Assembly (NCBI RefSeq): GCF_900119315.1
Contig: NZ_LT827010.1
Location: forward strand, 7,930,001-7,994,000
Reading direction: 5' to 3'
Source of the DNA: Actinoplanes sp. SE50/110
GTDB taxonomy: Bacteria; Actinomycetota; Actinomycetes; Mycobacteriales; Micromonosporaceae
DNA length: 64,000 nt
Shown: piece by piece, positions 32,523-41,554 of the stretch
Layout of the letters: each line of letters opens with the position of its first letter
Numbering within the stretch: the first letter of the stretch is position 1
Translations under genes and position numbers: made by a program
Notes under the pieces: model-generated
Databases searched by the model: none
Seen by the model: the letters and a program-made list of their open reading frames with translations, nothing else
Told to the model about the DNA's origin: nothing

Positions 32523-35276
32523 ATGAGCGTCGAGTGGAGCCGTCTTGTCCTGCTCGCCGCGGAGCTCACCTTCGCGGTCCTCTTCCTGCGCGCGCTCGGC
32601 GGATACCTGCGCCACCGCGACCCGCTGCGCCGCGACGTGGCTCTCGTCTTCGCGCCGTGCACCCTGGCCTTCTGCGCCGACCTGCTGCGCCAGAGCCTGG
32701 CCACCCGGCCGGCCCTGGCCGGCGGGTTCACGGCGGTCGCCCTGATGGCCCAGCCGGTGCTCACCCTGCGGCTGGCCGGACGGCTGCGCCGGGTGCCGCC
32801 GGCACTGACCACCGCGGCCCTGCTCGGCTTCCTGGCGCTGGCCGGACCGCTGGCGGTCGCCCACCGCCCGGTCCCGGTCCCGCTCAAGGTGGCGGCGTCG
32901 ACCTATTTTTTGTCCGTCGAGTTCATCGCGGCCGCCCTGCTGTACGACACGGCCCGCTGCCGGACCGGCGCCAACCGGGCCCGGCTGACCATCGCCGCGG
33001 CCGCCACCACCGCCTTCGGCGTGATGATCATGCTGCTCGGCGCCTCCGGCGGCCACGTGTCCGGCGTCCGCACCGCCAGCCACGTGCTGGCCCTGATCAG
33101 CGGACTGGGCTACCTGATCGCCTTCGCCCCGCCCGCGTGGCTGCGCGGGCTGTTCGCGGCCGCGGCCGCGCACTCGGTCACCGAGCGGCTGCTGCGCGCC
33201 CCGGCCGAGTCCCCGGAGGCGGTCTGGCAGACCTACGCCGAGATCATGCGGGTGCAGACCGGGGCCGACGCGGTCGCCGTGCTGCTGCCCCGGCCGGACG
33301 GTCAGCTGTGGCAGATCGGCTACGCCGGTCCGCCGCTGGACGTCCCCGACGAGCCGATCCGCGCCGCCCTGGGCCGGCCGGGCCCGCTGCGCGACGGCGA
33401 CCCGGCCCTGCTCCGACATTTCGGTGCCGGCCTGGCCGACGACTTCGTCACCGCGCTGCGGATGCCGGTGCCGCCCGACATCGAGGGCTGGGTGCTGCTG
33501 TTCAACCGGTACCGCGGGCTGTTCAACGACGACGACCTGGGCCTGCTCGCCGAGCTCGGCGGGCACGCCGGGCTGCTCGCCGAACGGTCCGCGGTGACCG
33601 TGCGGGAACGCCGGCTGACCGCCGAGCTGACCAACTCGGTGGAGGCCCTGACCCGGGCCAACGAGGCGAAGAGCAACTTCCTGGCGAACATGAGCCACGA
33701 GCTGCGGACCCCGCTGAACGCGATCATCGGCTTCAGCGACCTGATGCGGCTGGAGGAGCCGGAGGGTGACCGCCGCCGGGTGCCGGCCGACTGGGTCGAC
33801 CACATCCACGGCAGCGGCCGGCACCTGCTCGGCCTGATCAACGACATCCTCGACCTGGCCAAGGTGGAGGCCGGCCGGATGGACCTGCGGGTCGCCCCGG
33901 TCCGGGTGGACACCGCGATCGAGGAGCTGCTCACCGGCCTGTCCCCGCTGTTCGCCGACAAACGCCTGACCGTGATGACCGAGCTCGCCCCGGTGACCGC
34001 GCTGGCCGACCGGCTGCGGCTGCGGCAGATCCTGGAGAACCTCTTCTCCAACGCGATCAAGTTCACCCCGGCCGAGGGAATGGTGACGATCACCACGGGG
34101 GAGTCCGGGGAACAGGTCACGATCACCGTGGCGGACACCGGGGTGGGCATCGCGGACACCGACGCGGAACGCGTCTTCGAGGAGTTCCAGCAGGTCGGCG
34201 ACCCGGAGCGGCGGCAGGCCGGGACCGGCCTGGGTCTGGCACTGACCCGCCGGCTGGTCGAGGCGCAGCGTGGCGAGATCACCCTCAGCTCGACGCCCGG
34301 GCAGGGCAGCTCGTTCACGGTGCGGCTGCCCGCCGCCCCGGTCACCCGGCCCAGCGCCACCGGTGCGGCGAACGCCCCGTGTGTGCTGCTCATCGAGGAC
34401 GACCCGCACTCGGCCGAGCTGATGCAGACCCAGCTGAGCAACGCCGGCTACCGGGTGGAGGTGGCCGGCACCGGGGAGAGCGGCCTGGCCGTCGCCCGCG
34501 CCCACAAGCCGGACGCGATCGTGCTCGACGTCGAACTGCCCGGCATCTCCGGCTGGGAGGTGATCCGCCGGCTGAAGGCGGACGCCGCGCTCGCCGTCGT
34601 GCCGGTCTTCTTCGCCAGCATCCTGGACGAGGCCGCGGCCGGCCTGGCCCTCGGCGCGCACGACTACTTCATCAAGCCGGTCGACCAGCCGGCCCTGCTC
34701 AACGCGCTGGCCAACGCGATCGCCGCCCGCCCGGCCCCACGGGTGCTGGTCGTCGACCACGACGACGCGGTCCGCCAGGCGATCGAGGACGGTCTGCGGG
34801 CCGGCGGCGCCGACGTGGTCTCCTGCGCCGACGGCCGGGACGGGCTGGCCCGCAGCCGCGCCGAGAACTTCGACCTGATCGTCTGCGACATGCAGTCCCC
34901 GTCCGCGGACGGCTTCAGCCTGCTCGCCGCGATCGAGCAGGACCCGTCCGGCCGGCACACCCCGGTCCTCGGTCTGAGCGCGGCCGCCCTGGCCGAGCGG
35001 GCCCCCGGCGACACCGCCCCGCTGATCGCCACCGCGATGGCCGGCGGGGTGGTCGCCGAGGCGATGGCCGGCGGCGCCGGCTGGGACAGCCTGGCCCCGC
35101 TGCTCGGCCACCACCCGGGCACCGCACACCCGGCGATCCCGCACCACCCGGCCTCGATCCACCCGGCGGTCCCGGCCCACCCGGCGGCTCGCCGCACCGC
35201 CGGCGGCGCCCACCCACCGGCCGGCGCGGTCCCGCTGCGCAGCGCCGTACCGTCATCAGGGAAGGACCGGCGATGA
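32523..35276 (+). CDS. Membrane hybrid sensor histidine kinase with two receiver domains
   Basis: A 917-residue hybrid kinase. About seven hydrophobic helices (residues 1-210) form a membrane sensor, followed by a GAF-like domain (about 215-355), HisKA with phospho-acceptor H392 (MSHELRTPLNAIIG), and HATPase with the N box FSNAIKFTP, DTGVGI and GTGLGLAL. Receiver 1 has D669 (VLDVELPG) and receiver 2 has D789 (IVCDMQSP). The C-terminal tail has repeated His-Pro pairs, reminiscent of nothing catalytic. The ATG lies 10 nt after TACGAT. Its stop overlaps the start of the response regulator gene. Signal unknown. Confidence 0.9.
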   Translation: MSVEWSRLVLLAAELTFAVLFLRALGGYLRHRDPLRRDVALVFAPCTLAFCADLLRQSLATRPALAGGFTAVALMAQPVLTLRLAGRLRRVPPALTTAALLGFLALAGPLAVAHRPVPVPLKVAASTYFLSVEFIAAALLYDTARCRTGANRARLTIAAAATTAFGVMIMLLGASGGHVSGVRTASHVLALISGLGYLIAFAPPAWLRGLFAAAAAHSVTERLLRAPAESPEAVWQTYAEIMRVQTGADAVAVLLPRPDGQLWQIGYAGPPLDVPDEPIRAALGRPGPLRDGDPALLRHFGAGLADDFVTALRMPVPPDIEGWVLLFNRYRGLFNDDDLGLLAELGGHAGLLAERSAVTVRERRLTAELTNSVEALTRANEAKSNFLANMSHELRTPLNAIIGFSDLMRLEEPEGDRRRVPADWVDHIHGSGRHLLGLINDILDLAKVEAGRMDLRVAPVRVDTAIEELLTGLSPLFADKRLTVMTELAPVTALADRLRLRQILENLFSNAIKFTPAEGMVTITTGESGEQVTITVADTGVGIADTDAERVFEEFQQVGDPERRQAGTGLGLALTRRLVEAQRGEITLSSTPGQGSSFTVRLPAAPVTRPSATGAANAPCVLLIEDDPHSAELMQTQLSNAGYRVEVAGTGESGLAVARAHKPDAIVLDVELPGISGWEVIRRLKADAALAVVPVFFASILDEAAAGLALGAHDYFIKPVDQPALLNALANAIAARPAPRVLVVDHDDAVRQAIEDGLRAGGADVVSCADGRDGLARSRAENFDLIVCDMQSPSADGFSLLAAIEQDPSGRHTPVLGLSAAALAERAPGDTAPLIATAMAGGVVAEAMAGGAGWDSLAPLLGHHPGTAHPAIPHHPASIHPAVPAHPAARRTAGGAHPPAGAVPLRSAVPSSGKDRR

Positions 35277-35665
35277 GTCACCGCATCCTGTTGGTCGAGG
35301 ACGAGGAGTTGAACCGGATGCTGGTCAAAGCGGTCCTCTCCCGGGCCGGCGTGGACGCGGTCCGCGACGCTGAACTGGTCGACGCCACCACCCTCACCGA
35401 GGCCCGCGCCCGGGTCCACGACACCGAGCTGGACCTGATCCTGCTGGACCTGAACCTGCCCGACGGCAACGGCCTGACCCTGGCCCGCGAGCTGAAGAGC
35501 GCACCGCCCGCGGACCGCCCCAAGCCGGTGGTGGTCGCGGTCACCGCCAGCGTCCTGCCCCAGGACCAGAAGGCCGCCCTGGACGCCGGCTGCGACGACT
35601 TCCTCGACAAGCCCTACGCCGCCGCCGACCTGGTCGCCACCGTCGCCCGGAATCTCCGGCTCTAG
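35273..35665 (+). CDS. Single-domain response regulator
   Basis: A 130-residue CheY-like receiver: acidic pocket VEDEE (residues 8-12), phospho-acceptor D59 (LILLDLNLPDGNG), Thr/Ser in VAVTASV and Lys in FLDKPYAAADL. No output domain, so it likely works as a shuttle or allosteric partner of the kinase just upstream, with which it overlaps by ATGA. Its stop codon overlaps the stop of the convergent truB within the palindrome ctag. Confidence 0.93.
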   Translation: MSHRILLVEDEELNRMLVKAVLSRAGVDAVRDAELVDATTLTEARARVHDTELDLILLDLNLPDGNGLTLARELKSAPPADRPKPVVVAVTASVLPQDQKAALDAGCDDFLDKPYAAADLVATVARNLRL

Positions 35666-36543
35666 GCCGGGGAGAGCACGATCTCGGCCCGCGCCCGCCC
35701 GCCCCGCTCACTCACGATCGCCAGCACCTCGCCGTCGGCGTCGAACACCGCGTACGGCCCCTCGATCCCCACCGCCGCCAGCGGCCCACCGTGCCGCAGC
35801 GTCCGGGTCTCCTCCTCGTCGGCGACCCGCTGCGGGAACGCCCGCCGCGCCGCCTCCGCCATCGGCAGCCCCACCACGTCCGGCGCCCGCTCCGCCAGCT
35901 CCTCCAGCGTCGAAGCGGCCGCCAGCGTCATCGCGCCCACCGCGGTCCGCCGCAGCGCCGTCAGATGCCCGCCCACCCCGAGCGCCGTCCCGAGGTCCCG
36001 CGCGATCGCCCGGATGTACGTCCCCGACGAGCAGGTCACGTCGACGTCCACGTCGATCACGTCCCGATCGGCCGGCCGCCGGATGTCCAGCACGTCGAGC
36101 CGGAACACGGTCACCCGGCGAGCCGGAATCGCCACGGTCTCGCCGTCCCGCACCCGCTTGTAGGCCCGCTCGCCATTGATCTTGATAGCGCTGACCGCAC
36201 TCGGCACCTGATCGATCTCCCCGACCTGCGCGGCCAGCCCGGCGCGGATCGCCGCATCCGCCACGCCGGCCACCGGGACGGTCGCGGTCACCTCGCCCTC
36301 GGCGTCATCGGTGACCGTCGCCTCCCCCAGCCGGATCGTCGCGGCGTAGCTCTTCTCCGCACCGATCACATAGGTCAGCAGGCGGGTCGCCCGATTCACC
36401 CCGATGATCAGCACACCGGTCGCCATCGGATCGAGCGTGCCCCCATGCCCGACCCGTCGGGTCTTGGCCAGCCGCCGAATCCGCGCCACCACGTCATGCG
36501 ACGTCATCCCCGAGGGCTTGTCCACCACGATCAATCCATCCAC
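35662..36543 (-). CDS. truB: tRNA pseudouridine(55) synthase
   Basis: A 293-residue pseudouridine synthase acting on U55 of the tRNA T-loop. GLIVVDKPSGMTSHDVV and the catalytic Asp in GHGGTLDPMATGVLIIGVNRAT are present, with YAATIRLGEATVTDDAEGEV and CSSGTYIRAIARDLG. A PUA-like C-terminus follows. GTG at 36543 is supported by a -10 hexamer 6 nt upstream. It is separated from its usual partner ribF by the two-component pair. Confidence 0.96.
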   Translation of the reverse strand: MDGLIVVDKPSGMTSHDVVARIRRLAKTRRVGHGGTLDPMATGVLIIGVNRATRLLTYVIGAEKSYAATIRLGEATVTDDAEGEVTATVPVAGVADAAIRAGLAAQVGEIDQVPSAVSAIKINGERAYKRVRDGETVAIPARRVTVFRLDVLDIRRPADRDVIDVDVDVTCSSGTYIRAIARDLGTALGVGGHLTALRRTAVGAMTLAAASTLEELAERAPDVVGLPMAEAARRAFPQRVADEEETRTLRHGGPLAAVGIEGPYAVFDADGEVLAIVSERGGRARAEIVLSPA

Positions 36544-36549
36544 CGGAAC

Positions 36550-36555
36550 ACTTTA
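36550..36555 (-). promoter_or_regulatory. -10 element (TAAAGT) for truB
   Basis: On the minus strand TAAAGT, 6 nt, then GTG. It indicates a leaderless truB independent of the MATE gene upstream. Confidence 0.5.
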
Positions 36556-36696
36556 GCGACTCCCTGAACCAAGGCCACAACCAGCGGATTCGTCTATTCT
36601 CCGGGAGCTCCGAGCGGCGGCCGCGACAGCGAGCGAAGACCCCGCCGCCCGGCGAGCGACCACATCGGGGCGCCACCGGATGCGCGCCGCCGCAGA

Positions 36697-38010
36697 TCAG
36701 CGGGTCGCGCCGATGACCGCCCAGCGCGACGACCGCCACCGCGAAACCGTGGCGATCAGCCGGGCCACGATGAACAGCCCGAGCCCCGCCCACACTCCCC
36801 CGAGCCCGAGGTCGAACGCATACGCCAGCCAGATCATCGGCAGGAAGCCCAGCAGCGCCGCCAGCATCGTCGTCAGCCGCAGGTAGGCCACATCCCCGGC
36901 GCCGATCAGCACGCCGTCCAACGCGTACACGATGCCGGCGAACGGCAGCAGCGCCACGAACCAGGGCCACACGATTGCGGCCTGGGAGAGCACCGACGGG
37001 TCCCGGGTGAACCATCCGGGGATCACCGACGATCCGGCGCCCGCCAGGACGGCGAACCCGACGGCCGCGATGCCTCCGGCGATGGTGACCCGCCGCGCGA
37101 TGTCCCGGGCCTGGTCCGCGTCGCCGGCGCCGAGTGCCGCCCCGACCAGTGACTGCGCGGCGATGGCGACCGCGTCCAGGGCGAGGGCGGCGAAGAACCA
37201 GAGTTGCAACGCGATCTGGTGCGCCCCGACCGCGGCGACCCCGAATCGGGAGGCGACCGCGGTCGCGGACAGGAAGCAGGCCTGGAAGGCGGCTCCGCGG
37301 ATGAGCAGGTCCCGCCCGAGCACCACCTGCTTGATGATCACCGCCGGGATGGGCCGCAGGTGCCGGGTCTCGCGGATCAGGGCGAGCAGGAACAGTCCAC
37401 CCCCGACCGACTGCGCGGTGACGTTGGCGATCGCCGATCCGGTCAGGCCGAGGCCGAGCGGGAACACCAGCAGTGGACAGAGGACGGCGGAGAGCACGTT
37501 CGCCCCGAGCACGATGATCAGTGGCCGTCGGGTGTCCTGGACGCCGCGCATCCATCCGTTGCCGGCGGCGGCGAGCAGCAGCCCGGGAACGCCGAGGGCG
37601 GCGATCCGCAGCCAGCCGGCCGCAGCGTCGGCGGTGGCCGGATTGCCGGCCAGGGCGTGGGTGACCGGCCCGGCCAGGGTCACCCCGAGGATGCTGAGCA
37701 CGAGGCCGAAGCCGAGGGCCATCCAGGAGGCCTGGACCCCTTCGGCGACGGCGGCGGGGCGGTCGCCGGCGCCGAAGCGGCGGGCGGCGCGGCCGGTCGT
37801 CCCGTACGCCATCAGGGTGCCGAACCAGACGGCGACCGACATCACGGTGCCGCCGACGGCGACGGCGCTGAGCGGCGCGCGTCCCAGGTGGCCGACGACG
37901 GCCGTGTCGACCAGCACGTACAGCGGTTCGGCGGCCAGCACCACGAGCGCCGGCAGGGCGAGGCTGGCGATCTGGCGGGAACCGGTGCGGTGCTGGGCAG
38001 GCGGGCTCAT
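36697..38010 (-). CDS. MATE-family efflux transporter (DinF-like)
   Basis: A 437-residue membrane protein with about 12 helices, belonging to the multidrug and toxic compound extrusion family and exporting cationic compounds by Na+ or H+ antiport. Family marks are the first-helix stretch PLYVLVDTAVVGHLG, FGTLMAYGTTGRAARRFGAGD and NGWMRGVQDTRRPL. Its place between nrnA and truB matches mycobacterial dinF. The substrate is unknown. Confidence 0.92.
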   Translation of the reverse strand: MSPPAQHRTGSRQIASLALPALVVLAAEPLYVLVDTAVVGHLGRAPLSAVAVGGTVMSVAVWFGTLMAYGTTGRAARRFGAGDRPAAVAEGVQASWMALGFGLVLSILGVTLAGPVTHALAGNPATADAAAGWLRIAALGVPGLLLAAAGNGWMRGVQDTRRPLIIVLGANVLSAVLCPLLVFPLGLGLTGSAIANVTAQSVGGGLFLLALIRETRHLRPIPAVIIKQVVLGRDLLIRGAAFQACFLSATAVASRFGVAAVGAHQIALQLWFFAALALDAVAIAAQSLVGAALGAGDADQARDIARRVTIAGGIAAVGFAVLAGAGSSVIPGWFTRDPSVLSQAAIVWPWFVALLPFAGIVYALDGVLIGAGDVAYLRLTTMLAALLGFLPMIWLAYAFDLGLGGVWAGLGLFIVARLIATVSRWRSSRWAVIGATR

Positions 38011-38087
38011 GGTTACCCATGATGCCCGCCCGGCGGTAAGGCCTACAACAGGGTATTGAACCTTACCCCTAGTGGCCCGACGAACCC

Positions 38088-38177
38088 CTACTGGCGCGTG
38101 TCGAGCGAGGTCTGCAGGGCCCTGCGGGCCTGCTCACGGGCGTCTTCGGAGGGCTGGGGCTTGGGCTTGGCAGCCAT
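38088..38177 (-). CDS. Possible 29-residue small protein
   Basis: Minus-strand frame MAAKPKPQPSEDAREQARRA followed by LQTSLDTRQ. A clear GGAAGGAA ribosome site lies about 8 nt before the ATG, and the codon usage is actinobacterial. The Lys-Pro N-terminus and charged helix look like a small soluble or nucleic-acid-associated protein. No family recognised. Confidence 0.45.
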   Translation of the reverse strand: MAAKPKPQPSEDAREQARRALQTSLDTRQ

Positions 38178-38436
38178 CGGAGTGTTTCCTTCCACGGCGT
38201 GGTGGGGGCGCACGACGTGCGCCCGGAAGCGGTCGAGCGGGGCGTCACATGGGCCGGTCCGGGGTCGCCGGACTCCTGGCGGGGTGACGCGACCCGGGGC
38301 GGTGGCCACGGGCGGCTCGCGGTCTCGCGGGAGGCGGAGGTGTCAGCCGCGCAAAACCAAATCACCGTTCAGCACTCAAACTAACGTTCAGTCAGCCACA
38401 CCACGGCGGGATCCCGGGATCCGAGACGAAAAGAAA
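38178..38436. other. Intergenic region upstream of the small frame
   Basis: Contains the ribosome site of the small frame and presumably its promoter. A palindrome gggatcccgggatcc lies at 38408-38422. No further gene is supported. Confidence 0.4.
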
Positions 38437-38460
38437 GGGGCCACCCCTTCGGGTGACCCC
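38437..38460 (-). terminator. Intrinsic terminator after nrnA
   Basis: A 10-bp stem with one mismatch (38437-38446 with 38451-38460) and a four-base loop is followed on the minus strand by a pyrimidine tract TTTCTTTT. It is the only hairpin here with a clear U-rich tail. Confidence 0.85.
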
Positions 38461-38481
38461 CTATGAGCTGGACGAACAGCG

Positions 38482-39498
38482 TCAATCCAGAAATTCGTCA
38501 AGTAGCCGACGCACGGTGTCCACCACGTCACCAGGCCCCCCATAACCGGTGAAACCGGCGGCCAGGCGGTGACCGCCGCCACCCTGGGAGATCGCCAGAC
38601 GGCTCACGTCGACCGCGCCCTTGCTGCGCAGCGACACCGCCCACTCATTCTCCGCCACCTGTTTCACCAGCAGCGTCACGTCGGCCTCGGCCACCGACCG
38701 GACCGGGTCGATCAACGTGTCGAGCACGTATGGCGGTTGTTCGTGCCGGTCCAGGTCGGCCAGCGTGGCGTAGGTCCAGACGAGCCCCCGCCCGCCGGCC
38801 GCGGACGGTTCCAGCACCGCCCGTCCGAGCACCTCACCGGCCAGTTTCACGGCACCGAACGGCCGGGTGTCGAAGATCCGCCGGGAGATCTCGCCGGGGC
38901 GCAGGCCGGTCGCGATCAGCCGGGCGGCCAGCTCGTGCACCGCCACCGTGGTCGCCTCGAACCTGAACGACCCGGTGTCGGTGGCCAGCGCCACGTAGAA
39001 GCACTCGGCGATCTCCGCGTCCAGCGGCACCCCGAGCCGGGTGACCAGCTCCTCGGCGAGCACCGAGGTGGCCGCCGCGCACGGGTCGATCAGGCGGATC
39101 GTGCCGAATCCCGGGTTCGACGCGTGGTGGTCGAGGACCACGCTGACCGGCGCCGCCGCGACCCGGGCGGCCAGGCCGCCCAGCCGCGACTCGGCGGCCA
39201 CGTCGAAGACCAGGAAGAGCTCCGGGTCATGGTAGGCCTCCGGCTCCGGCACCAGCATCTCGATGCCCGGCAACCGGGTGTACGGCGTGGGCACCCGGAA
39301 CTCGCCCGGGAAGGTGGCCCGGACCCGGGTGTGCCCGAGCCGGCGCAGCGCCAGCGCGAACCCGAGCATGCTGCCGAGCGCGTCCCCGTCCGGGCTCACG
39401 TGGCAGATCAACTGGATCGCCGCGTCGCCGCCGAGCGCACGGACCGCGGCGACCGCGGCCTCCCACTGCTCGGCGGCGGGCCCTGACGGCAGCGTCAC
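38482..39498 (-). CDS. nrnA: DHH-family phosphoesterase (NrnA-type oligoribonuclease/pAp phosphatase)
   Basis: A 338-residue DHH/DHHA1 phosphoesterase. Motifs are ICHVSPDGDALGS (metal site), FDVAAESRLG, the namesake LDHHASN, and the DHHA1 GGGGHRLAAGF. Family enzymes degrade short oligonucleotides and dephosphorylate 3'-phosphoadenosine-5'-phosphate; the mycobacterial homologue also hydrolyses cyclic dinucleotides. The GTG start overlaps the rbfA stop by 4 bp, so it is translationally coupled. Confidence 0.94.
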   Translation of the reverse strand: MTLPSGPAAEQWEAAVAAVRALGGDAAIQLICHVSPDGDALGSMLGFALALRRLGHTRVRATFPGEFRVPTPYTRLPGIEMLVPEPEAYHDPELFLVFDVAAESRLGGLAARVAAAPVSVVLDHHASNPGFGTIRLIDPCAAATSVLAEELVTRLGVPLDAEIAECFYVALATDTGSFRFEATTVAVHELAARLIATGLRPGEISRRIFDTRPFGAVKLAGEVLGRAVLEPSAAGGRGLVWTYATLADLDRHEQPPYVLDTLIDPVRSVAEADVTLLVKQVAENEWAVSLRSKGAVDVSRLAISQGGGGHRLAAGFTGYGGPGDVVDTVRRLLDEFLD

Positions 39499-39968
39499 CC
39501 GAGGTCCTCGCGGGCACCCACCCGCTCGGTCTCGTCCTCGTCGTCCTCGGCCGGCTCGTCGGCCTTGTACGGGTCGGGGTCGCCGGCATACTTCTTGCCG
39601 GCCGCCAGCCGCTGCACCTCCTCGTCGCGGTGCCGGGCCGCGGCCAGCAGGTCGTCGATCTCCTTCACGTTGTCCTGCACGTTGTCGAGCTTGAACGCCA
39701 GGCTCGGCGAGTGCCGCAGCCCCAGCGCATGCCCGACCCGGCTGCGCAGCATGCCCTTGGCACTCTCCAGCGCGGCCGCCGTGGCGGCCTGCTCGGTGAC
39801 GTCGCCGAGCACGGTGTAGAAAACGGTCGCCTCCCGGAGGTCACCGGTGATCCGGGCGTCCGTGACCGTCACCATGCCGAGACGGGGATCCTTGATCTCC
39901 CGCACCAGTGAGGCCACCAGCTCACGAACACGCTCCGCGTGCCGCCGCGTCTTGGCCGGATCCGACAT
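39495..39968 (-). CDS. rbfA: Ribosome-binding factor A
   Basis: A 157-residue 30S maturation factor. The KH-type core has RVRELVASLVREIKDPRLGMVTVTDARI, ATVFYTVLGD, and LRSRVGHALGLRHSPSLAFKLDN. The tail is unusually acidic, ending near EDLG. ATG 39968 has GGAGG upstream; a start at 40004 would add an unconserved extension. It lies between DUF503 and nrnA, the usual infB-rbfA-nrnA order. Confidence 0.96.
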   Translation of the reverse strand: MSDPAKTRRHAERVRELVASLVREIKDPRLGMVTVTDARITGDLREATVFYTVLGDVTEQAATAAALESAKGMLRSRVGHALGLRHSPSLAFKLDNVQDNVKEIDDLLAAARHRDEEVQRLAAGKKYAGDPDPYKADEPAEDDEDETERVGAREDLG

Positions 39969-40066
39969 CTCGCCCACCTCCGACTGTGTAACACCGCGGG
40001 TCACCGTTGCCCCCGCCCAACTGCTGAAGCGTACCCAGGTGGGGCCGCCCGCCCACCATGCGGTTT

Positions 40067-40360
40067 TCAGTCGTCGTCACCGTAGAGGCGACGTTTGACC
40101 GATAGGAGCTCGATCTCCGGCCGGCCGGCCACCTGGTGCTCGCAGGTGTCGATGACGGCGCGCGCCTGCGCCGGGTCGGGGGCGACCACGGCCACCCCGA
40201 TCTGGGCCCGGCCGTGCAGGTCGTGGAAGCCCACCTCGGCGACGCTGACCTCGAATTTCTTGAGCATCGCGATGATCGGGCGGACGTAGCTGCGCTTCTG
40301 CTTCAGCGATTGCGCGTCACCGGGCAGGAGCATGTCGAAGACTGCGGTCTCGGTATACAT
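40067..40360 (-). CDS. DUF503 domain-containing protein
   Basis: A 97-residue YlxP-like protein. The alpha/beta pattern MYTETAVFDMLLPGDAQSLK, KRSYVRPIIAMLKKFEVSVAEVG, HDLHGRAQIGVAVVA is diagnostic of DUF503. It is commonly found between infB and rbfA and is thought to assist ribosome maturation, but the mechanism is unknown. TAGCCT lies 9 nt before the ATG, so the leader is probably very short. Confidence 0.93.
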   Translation of the reverse strand: MYTETAVFDMLLPGDAQSLKQKRSYVRPIIAMLKKFEVSVAEVGFHDLHGRAQIGVAVVAPDPAQARAVIDTCEHQVAGRPEIELLSVKRRLYGDDD

Positions 40361-40412
40361 CAGCGAGCCAGGCTACGCCCCATCGCGCTGCTGGTCAGCC
40401 CCTTTTCCCCGG

Positions 40413-41435
40413 TCAGCGCCGGCGGGCGATCAGCACGTCGCGCTCGATGCCCTGATCGACCCGGTGCGCCAGATCAGCGTGCTCGACGATCTCCAGCCCG
40501 GCGGCGGTCAGGATGTCCTCGGCGAGCTCCCGCTTGGCCACCTTGGTGTTCCAGGACAGGCCGACCGCGCCACCGGCACGCAGCAGCGGCAGCCACTCCG
40601 GCACGGCGCGCTCCAGCAGGTCCAGCGGGCGGCGGGAGATGCCGCCGGCGTCGTCGTACGACCCGTGCGCCACCCCGTAGGGCAGGTCGGCCACCAGCAC
40701 GTCGGCCACGTTGCCCCGGATCAGCCCGTCCAGCGCGGTGGTGTCGGCGTGCAGCACGGTCAGTTTCTGCACCGCGCCGGCCTTGTGGTCGTCCCTGCTG
40801 GCCGCCATCGTGACCTCCAGCCGGCGCGCGGCCCGGCGGCCCTGCCGGCGCATCGGCACCAGGTCGGCGGTGTGCTTGAGCCGCTTGCGCTTGAGCCAGG
40901 TCTGCAGGAACAGCTTGTACGCCTCGACGTCCTTGCCGTCGATCTCCACGCCGATCGCGTCGTATCCGTACATCAGCGCCTGGTTGAGCGTGGTGCCGCG
41001 GCCGCACAGCGGGTCCAGCACGGTGAGGTGCCCGTCCAGCATCTTGGTCGCGGAGGCGGAGGCGAGCAGCGTGAGGTTCAGCACCAGCTTGGTGAACTGC
41101 TCGTTGGTCTTCCCGGCGTATTTCGGGATGGTGATCAGGTCGCTGTCGTACCGGGCCAGCGGGGTCAGCGTGACCGGCCGCAGCAGGTCGTCGCCGACCA
41201 GCTCGAACAGCGCGTACGCCGAGGAGAGGTTGGACAGGTGGGCGACGTCCCGCGGGGTCAGCTCGGCGGTGAACGTCACGTACTCCACCCCGCCGATGCC
41301 GGTCACCCCGATCTCCGCCGGCGCACTGGACAGCACCGGGGTGAACGCGGCCAGCTCCGCCTGGGACATGCGGGACGCCTGGTCGGCGTAGACGCGGTTG
41401 GCGGACGGGGCGAGCAGCATGGCGTAACGGGACAT
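40413..41435 (-). CDS. TRM11/UPF0020-type RNA methyltransferase
   Basis: A 340-residue SAM-dependent methyltransferase. SAM-binding motif I is VLDPLCGRGTTLNQALM, with GVEIDGKDVEAYKLF next; the catalytic motif DLPYGVAHG is of the DPPY type used for exocyclic amines. An N-terminal half without a clear THUMP motif precedes it. A basic insert KRKRLKHTADLVPMRRQGRR may bind RNA. Probable target is guanosine N2 of tRNA or rRNA, inferred from the family. ATG 41435 is chosen to match the family start. Confidence 0.85.
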   Translation of the reverse strand: MSRYAMLLAPSANRVYADQASRMSQAELAAFTPVLSSAPAEIGVTGIGGVEYVTFTAELTPRDVAHLSNLSSAYALFELVGDDLLRPVTLTPLARYDSDLITIPKYAGKTNEQFTKLVLNLTLLASASATKMLDGHLTVLDPLCGRGTTLNQALMYGYDAIGVEIDGKDVEAYKLFLQTWLKRKRLKHTADLVPMRRQGRRAARRLEVTMAASRDDHKAGAVQKLTVLHADTTALDGLIRGNVADVLVADLPYGVAHGSYDDAGGISRRPLDLLERAVPEWLPLLRAGGAVGLSWNTKVAKRELAEDILTAAGLEIVEHADLAHRVDQGIERDVLIARRR

Positions 41436-41501
41436 GCCCCGATTCTCCCAGCCCGGGTGGCGCCGGAGGACAAGGGGCGGCCCTCGGCGTACCGGCAAAG
41501 C

Positions 41502-41534
41502 GACGGTCCCGGTGCGCAGCGCACCGGGACCGTC
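41502..41534 (-). terminator. 15-bp hairpin after infB
   Basis: A perfect stem pairs 41502-41516 with 41520-41534 around a 3-nt loop, 21 nt past the infB stop. It closes the rimP-nusA-ylxR-infB operon. Confidence 0.85.
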
Positions 41535-41554
41535 GGGGAAACCTCAGCCGGGGA

